NCBI GenBank assembly: GCA_014621425.1
Contig: JAANBB010000710.1
Location: 1-13,741 of the forward strand
Source: Cylindrodendrum hubeiense
Taxonomy: Eukaryota > Ascomycota > Sordariomycetes > Hypocreales > Nectriaceae
Direction of reading: 5' to 3'
Length of the DNA stretch: 13,741 nucleotides
The translations under genes were made by a program, and so were the position numbers. Position 1 is the stretch's first letter; every line of letters begins with the position of its first letter. The notes beneath the pieces are model-generated. The model did not search any database. It saw only the letters and a program-made list of their open reading frames with translations, and had not been told where the DNA came from. Positions 9,170-13,741 of the stretch are shown here, piece after piece.

Positions 9170-10100
9170 GGTGGCCATCGGCAACGTTGTCATCATTCTG
9201 TTTGTCTGAATCACTGCCCCCTTGGTCCAACCCAGCGAGTGCTGAGAGGGATAAGACGTGGTGGCATGTTTCTCGCCTGCAAACCCACTCGTTTGCCATT
9301 GACGTGTGAGAGAAGAGCATCCATTTCCCCGTGATTGGTCTCCGTCGTCCGGACCTCACAACGGTGATATAATGTCATGTTCTGGGTCTGCAGTGAGCTG
9401 GCCGATGACGAAAGAATTCTCTCTCATGCGACCGAGCGCTGTCAATGCAAATGGCCGGAAGCAATGGAACCAGCAACCCAGCCAGACGAAGGGAAAAGCA
9501 TGTGCTTTTTAGGTGGTGGATCGGGACGACAGCAAAACATGGCGGCAACACGGCAACTGGTCAATGCAATGCGCTCACTCGCGTCCGTTACGTTACTCCA
9601 TACGCTGACGGATTCGTGCCAGATGTTTCTTCTGCCTTCGAGGCCCGGAGCCGTGTGGTATTCTGGATAGGCGATGGGAAAAACCCATTGGCGCAACGAG
9701 AGATCTGTGCAGGCAGTGCCCAGTCAACAAGCACATGCCAGGTCTGTTTTTGGAACCCGATCCATGCGCTCCATGCGCTCCAACAAGGGCCCCTTTACCG
9801 AACTGGTGAACTCTCGGCGACATAGGACAGAGTGGTATCGGAAAGGACCCTGGAAGTCTGTCTGGCGGCTCGTTGAGTTTGGCCTACGGACGGAGTAGGC
9901 AATTGCGTGGAGTACAGGCCTGGGGCTGTTTCTTTTTCGGGACCTCTCTCGCGGTCTGATGGCGAGCTGTTCCCGGCCGAGAGTTGAGGCTGGAGCTTGG
10001 GTTCTTTCAGGATCCTTGGGTCCCTGCAGAAGCCGTCGACCTTGGGTGTCGCGGTCTGTCTATTTTGCGTTAAGGCTGGTCGTTTGGGTCATGACGGGCT

Positions 10101-10160
10101 TGGCTTAATTGCTGGGTTAATAATGGCTGGGTTAATTGTTGGCTTAGTAGCTGGCTTAAC
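10101..10160. repeat. 12-bp imperfect tandem repeat TGGSTTAATTGC, about five copies
   Basis: Units start at 10101, 10113, 10128, 10140 and 10152. The second has a 3-bp insertion, the fourth differs at one base in the TTAAT core, and the last is partial. In one plus-strand frame the unit reads as a Gly-Leu-rich hydrophobic run, but that frame has no suitable ATG at its start, so I regard this as a DNA repeat and not a membrane protein. Confidence 0.65.
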
Positions 10161-10278
10161 CTCCATCGTCATCGTCAGTCAGCCTCCACCGGCGACAGCG
10201 CTATGCCTCTCTGCCGGCGCCACTGACCTACGCCTCCAACATAGCCCGGCCTGACGCCGTCCCATTCCACTGCGACAA

Positions 10279-10349
10279 CCTCTGCCACTCTGCCACCTCT
10301 GCCACCTCTGCCACCTCTGCAACCTCTGCCACCTCTGCAACCTCTGCAA
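10279..10349. repeat. 9-bp minisatellite CCTCTGCMA, eight copies
   Basis: Eight copies of a 9-bp unit run head to tail, alternating between endings CCA and CAA; the second copy has lost one base. It is pyrimidine-rich on the plus strand and sits about 1.1 kb upstream of the rho2 start. Because the unit is 9 bp, several frames on both strands stay open through it, which explains the long overlapping open frames seen on the minus strand here. Confidence 0.8.
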
Positions 10350-10919
10350 CAACGCAACAACCACGGCCCCCCACGGGCGCGCAGTGCAGCGAGTGCGCGG
10401 CCAATGCCCGCCAACCGAAGTTGCAAAGGACTTCCACCATAGGCGGTACCCGCAGTACACCAGAGGTACTCCGGGGGTTCTAAAAAAGTCCTGGCTGCTC
10501 CACCACACTCGGCGCCCCCTCCACTCCCCACTATAACCACCACCACGCCCACCACGCCCACCGGGCGCTCGCGCCGTTCCCCGGCCTGGTGGCCTGTAAC
10601 CTGTGGTGGCCTGTAACCCGTGGCCCGTAACAAAACAACCCAAGCCCAGCGACCACCCAAAACAGGCCCCGAAACGGGCACTCACCTGCTGGAACCACGG
10701 CCGCTCCTAGCACTCGCACGCTCCGGCACCAAAGCACCCGACACATCCACATCCACATCCAGCCCACCAGTGACCACAGCACCAAAGCACCAAGCACAAA
10801 AGCACCAGCATTCGGCGATTCAGCCCAGCCCCAAAAGCCCAGCTTGCGCACTTGCTCAGCCCAGACCCAGACCCAGTCCCCGTCCCCGTCAGTTCCAGTC
10901 CAGACAGGAAAACGCCATC

Positions 10920-11471
10920 ACCTTGGCGGTCCTTCTCCGACCCTCCCCCGTTCTTCCCGTCCTCTCCAAGTCCTACGCTTTCTCAGCTCGTATTCCCATT
11001 CCATTAAAAAGCCCATCTTTCGTCTCCTCCAACCACTCCGTCCTTCCGTCCCACCGCCCCGGCCTTGATCGTATTCGCTACGCGCGCGGTCCGACGTCCC
11101 TGCTGCCCATCCCCATCTCCATCGCCGTCTCCATCCCATCGTGTCCGGCCGCGTCCAAATTCAAACAAACCTCGATCAACAAAATAGGGGCCACTCGACG
11201 ACTTCCTCCCACGATCCATCGACCCGCCTGCTGACTTACGCCCCTTTACGACGCGACCCTACCTTTCACGATTCGCCTCTGCCGTCGTTGCTGCCGCTGC
11301 GAGGTCTGACGCCAATCGACACCGAGCGAGAGTTAGGGGGATCTGCCTATCCTTGCAAATCGGGGTCATTTTCTCTGGTAGACGATCAAACAAACCACAA
11401 ACACCACAACTGCCCATCACCTCCGATTGCCCTTGGCCGATACCGCTCGCATTCAGTGCACACGATTCACC
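10920..11471 (+). promoter_or_regulatory. Putative rho2 promoter and pyrimidine-rich 5' leader
   Basis: About 10920-11065 is dominated by C and T on the plus strand and is followed by further CT-rich and CATC-rich sequence up to the rho2 ATG at 11472. This is a common look for fungal core promoters and leaders. I see no clear TATA box. The open frames across this stretch begin with GTG or have no supporting features. Leader introns cannot be excluded. Confidence 0.4.
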
Positions 11472-12422
11472 ATGAGCGCAAATCCTCAGAACGTCATTCG
11501 CAGGTACGGCCCCTCCATCGCTATGTTTCTCGAGACAGCAGCCTCGTCATGTCTCGCCCACGCCCGCCTCCCACATTGTCCTGCTTCCGCCACCTCGTTC
11601 CCGTGTCCCTTCGCTCGCGTACACCTAGTTGCGGCCTCTATACGGCAGACTAGATCGCTAACACCCACGCTAGGAAGCTGGTCATTATTGGCGACGGTGC
11701 CTGCGGAAAGACGAGTTTGCTGAGCGTCTTCACCCTAGGATACTTCCCGACAGTATGTCTCCCTACTGACCTCACTTTGTTCATGACCTTGCTAACCTGA
11801 TTTTTCCTGTAGCATTACGTGAGTTGCTACCAAAACACTGCGCTACCGACCGCCGACGTATTGACCTCGTTTCTAGATCCCTACCGTCTTCGAAAACTAC
11901 GTGACTGATTGCAGAGTGGATGGTAAGTCTGTCCAGCTCGCACTATGGGATACCGCCGGCCAGGAAGACTACGAGCGATTACGGCCCCTCGCCTACTCGA
12001 AAGCACATGTCATCCTGGTCGGCTTTTCCATTGACACCCCAGATTCCCTGGATAACGTCAAGCATAAGGTGCGGCTCGCCCGGCATGGCTGTGCCCCGAC
12101 AAATTCTCAAATGCTGACGCGTTACTTATAGTGGATCGAGGAGGCAACCCGACTGTGCACTGGAGTCCCCATCATCCTCGTCGGTCTGAAGAAGGATCTC
12201 CGAGAAGACCCTGTCGCCATCGAGGACATGCGCAAGAAATCGATGCGATTTGTCACCGAGCACGAAGGCGAGACTATTGCGCGAGACATCGGTGCCAAGC
12301 GATATCTGGAGTGCTCTAGCCTGAGCGGCGAGGGCGTCGACGATGTGTTCGAGGCCGCCACCCGTGCTGCTCTCTTGACCTTTGAGAAGGGAGAGGGAGG
12401 CGGCTGCTGTGTTGTGCTGTGA
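11472..12422 (+). CDS. rho2: Rho-family small GTPase Rho2, five exons
   Basis: Encodes a 199-aa Rho GTPase most like fission yeast Rho2, a membrane-bound switch that drives cell-wall alpha-glucan synthesis and polarity through protein kinase C. Exons: 11472-11503, 11674-11752, 11813-11818, 11877-12068 and 12132-12422. Introns are 170, 60, 58 and 63 nt, all GT-AG, with CTAAC or CTGAC branch sites visible in introns 1, 2 and 4. The joined frame is unbroken. Visible motifs: P-loop GDGACGKT (17-24); switch [11 protein letters not shown] (38-47) with effector Thr42; WDTAGQED (63-70) with catalytic Gln68; LKKD (122-125) for guanine binding; ECSS (163-166); and C-terminal CVVL, a CaaX box ending in Leu and so probably geranylgeranylated, with Cys195 before it as a likely palmitoylation site. 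[12 protein letters not shown] and [12 protein letters not shown] separate it from Rho1, Rho3, Rho4 and Cdc42. Exon 3 is only 6 nt (His-Tyr). Length matches the family (about 200 aa). Confidence 0.95.
11813..11818 (+). other. rho2: 6-nt micro-exon of rho2 (exon 3)
   Basis: CATTAC codes His38-Tyr39 in switch I. It is bounded by a TGTAG acceptor (intron 2 starts GTATGT, with GCTAAC branch site) and a GTGAGT donor (intron 3 ends TTTCTAG). Its inclusion gives the family-typical [13 protein letters not shown]; skipping it keeps the frame but deletes two switch I residues. Confidence 0.88.
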
Positions 12423-13454
12423 GGCCACTACCACTCCCACCCCATCATGGCGATGCGATGCCAGTTGAACCTTCCATGACACGGGATCGTTTGTCTGACA
12501 GCAGACTGCAACATGTTGCAGCATTGGATGTCATCTCTTGGCCGGAATGACTCCTTTGCATTGCCTACTAACTATGCGCTCGCCGTACTATAGCGCTCAC
12601 ACACCATCTTGAAAATCTCAACTGCACTTTCAGGCTCATCAGGGAAACGGAAATGGAACGGATATAGAGGATTGTTGCTCGGCGCTCACGGAGAGGAAAA
12701 ATATGCTTCGCACCACTCCCAGGCCGACTGACGCTGAAGCTCAGTCAGGACTGACGTTGACCGACAACGCCAGTCTTAGCCGACCCTCTCATCACCAACG
12801 GACCGCTTCCTTCGCTACCACACATATTTTGGCGGGTTGATTGACAGACATTCACTCTTTGGAAAGGCCTCCTGCATGAGAGGAACCATCGCCATTTACA
12901 TGCCACACCACACATCGATTTTATTACTCAATTACTCATCTTGGCTCATGTTTTATTTATTTATTTGGTTATTATTATTAATCTGGCAAGCGAAATTTAT
13001 CTGCAGCGGTCAAAAAAGCACGATGAGCAGAAGCATCTTCACTCTCGATTTGTATTAATACCGTGTAATTCGCATAGAGCAGCCCGACTCGGAGCATCGT
13101 TCAGAGAGGGTTTATTTCGACGGGCAAGAAAAGGGGGACCAGGAGTGCAAATGAGAGGAGACGAGATGAGGAAGAAGGACGACTGGGAGATTGGATAGTA
13201 GTCGTCGTTGTCGAGGTGATACTTAATGAGAGTGATGATTTTCATGTTCAGAGTGGCCGGGGGTGATGTCATGGGCAGTCTGAATGAGCTTGTACATGAT
13301 TATGCATTGGTGAACCTCCGGGCTTTGGATTCTTCTTCTACATTGCGTCCGCGTGCTTCCAGCCATCGTTACAGAGTCTTTTCGCCGCCTATAATACAAT
13401 TGATGAACTCCAACGCTTCACCAGTCTAGCCTTGTATACACTTTCTCCACCGCT
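12423..13454. other. 3' spacer between convergent rho2 and mL40 genes
   Basis: About 1 kb holding both 3' UTRs. It becomes AT-rich around 12915-13065 and contains small dyads: GACTGA (12726-12731), TCAGTC (12741-12746) and GACTGA again (12749-12754). No gene is supported; the open frames are short, AT-driven and featureless. Confidence 0.6.
12952..12965 (-). terminator. Three overlapping AATAAA signals on the minus strand
   Basis: The plus strand reads TTTATT at 12952, 12956 and 12960, which is AATAAA three times over on the minus strand. This could be the poly(A) signal of the minus-strand mL40 gene, but it lies about 490 nt past that gene's stop, so the 3' UTR would be long. Read on the plus strand it is an AUUUA-like run that could instead lie in the rho2 3' UTR. 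Confidence 0.3.
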
Positions 13455-13741
13455 CTACCTCTTCCACTCGTGGTTCCACGCCTCGGCGCCGGGGAACTCG
13501 GTCTGAAACCGGGCGTACTCGATGGGCACGGCCTCGGTTCCCCACACGCCCTTCTTCTCCATGGCGACACGGTACAGGTAGCCCTCGTCGCGGAAGCCGG
13601 GGCCGACCGTCTTGCGCAGCTCCTCGCAGGCGTTGTACATGCCGCTGTACATGCGGTGGCGCTCGCGCTCGATGTCCTGGTGCTGCTGGCGGCGGAACAG
13701 CTGCCAGGCGCGGTGGATGGTCCAGTGGCGGAGGAAGCGCA
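13455..13741 (-). CDS. MRPL28: Mitochondrial ribosomal protein mL40 (Mrpl28), C-terminal part
   Basis: The last 94 codons of a protein of the mitochondrial large ribosomal subunit (bacterial-type 54S in fungi), cut at the window edge; the start and any mitochondrial presequence lie outside. The fragment opens with RFLRHWTIHRAWQLF, followed by a charged helix and MYNACEELRKT, then GYLYRVAMEKKG, and ends with VPIEYARFQTEFPGAEAWNH and EWKR. It matches the remembered layout of yeast Mrpl28: the HxTIxxxW helix start, and a C-terminal pattern of Pro-x-Glu, Thr-(Asp/Glu)-Phe-Pro, then Trp and an aromatic-Lys/Arg end. Third codon positions are almost all C or G, as expected for a well-expressed gene. 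The stop is TAG at 13455-13457. The gene is convergent with rho2. Confidence 0.85.
   Translation of the reverse strand, partial: RFLRHWTIHRAWQLFRRQQHQDIERERHRMYSGMYNACEELRKTVGPGFRDEGYLYRVAMEKKGVWGTEAVPIEYARFQTEFPGAEAWNHEWKR

Larger units (their letters stand above)
6405..11471. other. Long divergent spacer between NST1 and rho2
   Basis: About 5.07 kb separates the start codons of two divergently transcribed genes. It should carry both promoters and 5' leaders. Most open frames in it begin with GTG or TTG rather than ATG, overlap one another, carry no recognisable domain and lack the third-position C preference of the flanking genes. It contains one long minus-strand ORF (7152-7859), a three-minisatellite stretch (9115-10349) and a pyrimidine-rich rho2 leader, each listed separately. 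I found no tRNA, 5S rRNA or clear transposon ends by eye. Confidence 0.6.

Noticed and set aside
8940..9359. Overlapping ORFs on both strands (125 and 139 codons)
   Set aside because: They cross the 11-bp minisatellite, whose period breaks any protein repeat, overlap each other and show no domain or coding bias.
10113..10135. Telomere-like GGGTTA motifs
   Set aside because: The two copies are 15 bp apart within a different repeat unit and do not form a TTAGGG array.
9997..10254. ORF with a Gly-Leu-rich membrane-like helix
   Set aside because: It begins at TTG, and the hydrophobic run is simply the translation of the 12-bp tandem repeat.
10175..10685. Two overlapping 168-codon minus-strand ORFs
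   Set aside because: Both start at GTG, run through the 9-bp minisatellite in different frames and give Gly/Arg/Val/Trp-rich low-complexity products; the repeat keeps several frames open.
10620..11234. 204-codon plus-strand ORF upstream of rho2
   Set aside because: It starts at GTG with no internal ATG, and is a Pro/Ser/Thr/Gln-rich translation of the CT-rich leader.

Overview
The window looks like nuclear DNA from a filamentous ascomycete (Pezizomycotina, most likely Sordariomycetes). Short GT-AG introns (58-170 nt) with CTAAC/CTGAC-type branch points, a long NST1 protein of the fungal type, a Rho2-type GTPase with Pezizomycotina-like sequence, pyrimidine-rich gene leaders and AT-rich intergenic spacers all point that way. 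I see no rRNA, tRNA, CRISPR, viral or clearly intact transposon sequence.

Layout, left to right. (1) 1-698: pyrimidine-rich upstream region. (2) 699-1526, plus strand: an intronless gene for a 275-aa predicted type I membrane protein with a signal peptide, two six-cysteine regions, a Ser/Thr-rich stalk, one membrane helix and a basic tail ending in an NPFxD endocytosis motif. I do not recognise a named family. (3) 1527-2808: shared 3' spacer, with a cluster of small inverted repeats at 2113-2197. (4) 2809-6404, minus strand: NST1, a large charged stress-response protein. Its conserved N-terminus lies in a different frame from the rest, so the locus as given has a frame break between about 6204 and 6297. 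(5) 6405-11471: an unusually long (about 5 kb) divergent spacer between NST1 and rho2. It holds no convincing gene, one 235-codon minus-strand ORF of doubtful status, three different short minisatellites and the rho2 promoter and leader. (6) 11472-12422, plus strand: a five-exon gene for the Rho GTPase Rho2 (199 aa), including a 6-nt micro-exon in the switch I loop. (7) 12423-13454: 3' spacer between convergent genes. (8) 13455-13741, minus strand: the 3' end of the gene for mitochondrial ribosomal protein mL40 (yeast Mrpl28), cut by the window edge.

The genes do not form a pathway cluster in any obvious way. One tentative thread is the cell surface: Rho2 controls wall synthesis in fission yeast, and the first gene has the general architecture of a wall-stress sensor with an endocytic tail signal. 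That link is inference only. The most useful second-look items are the NST1 frame break, the rho2 micro-exon, the NPFxD-tailed membrane protein and the long spacer between NST1 and rho2.
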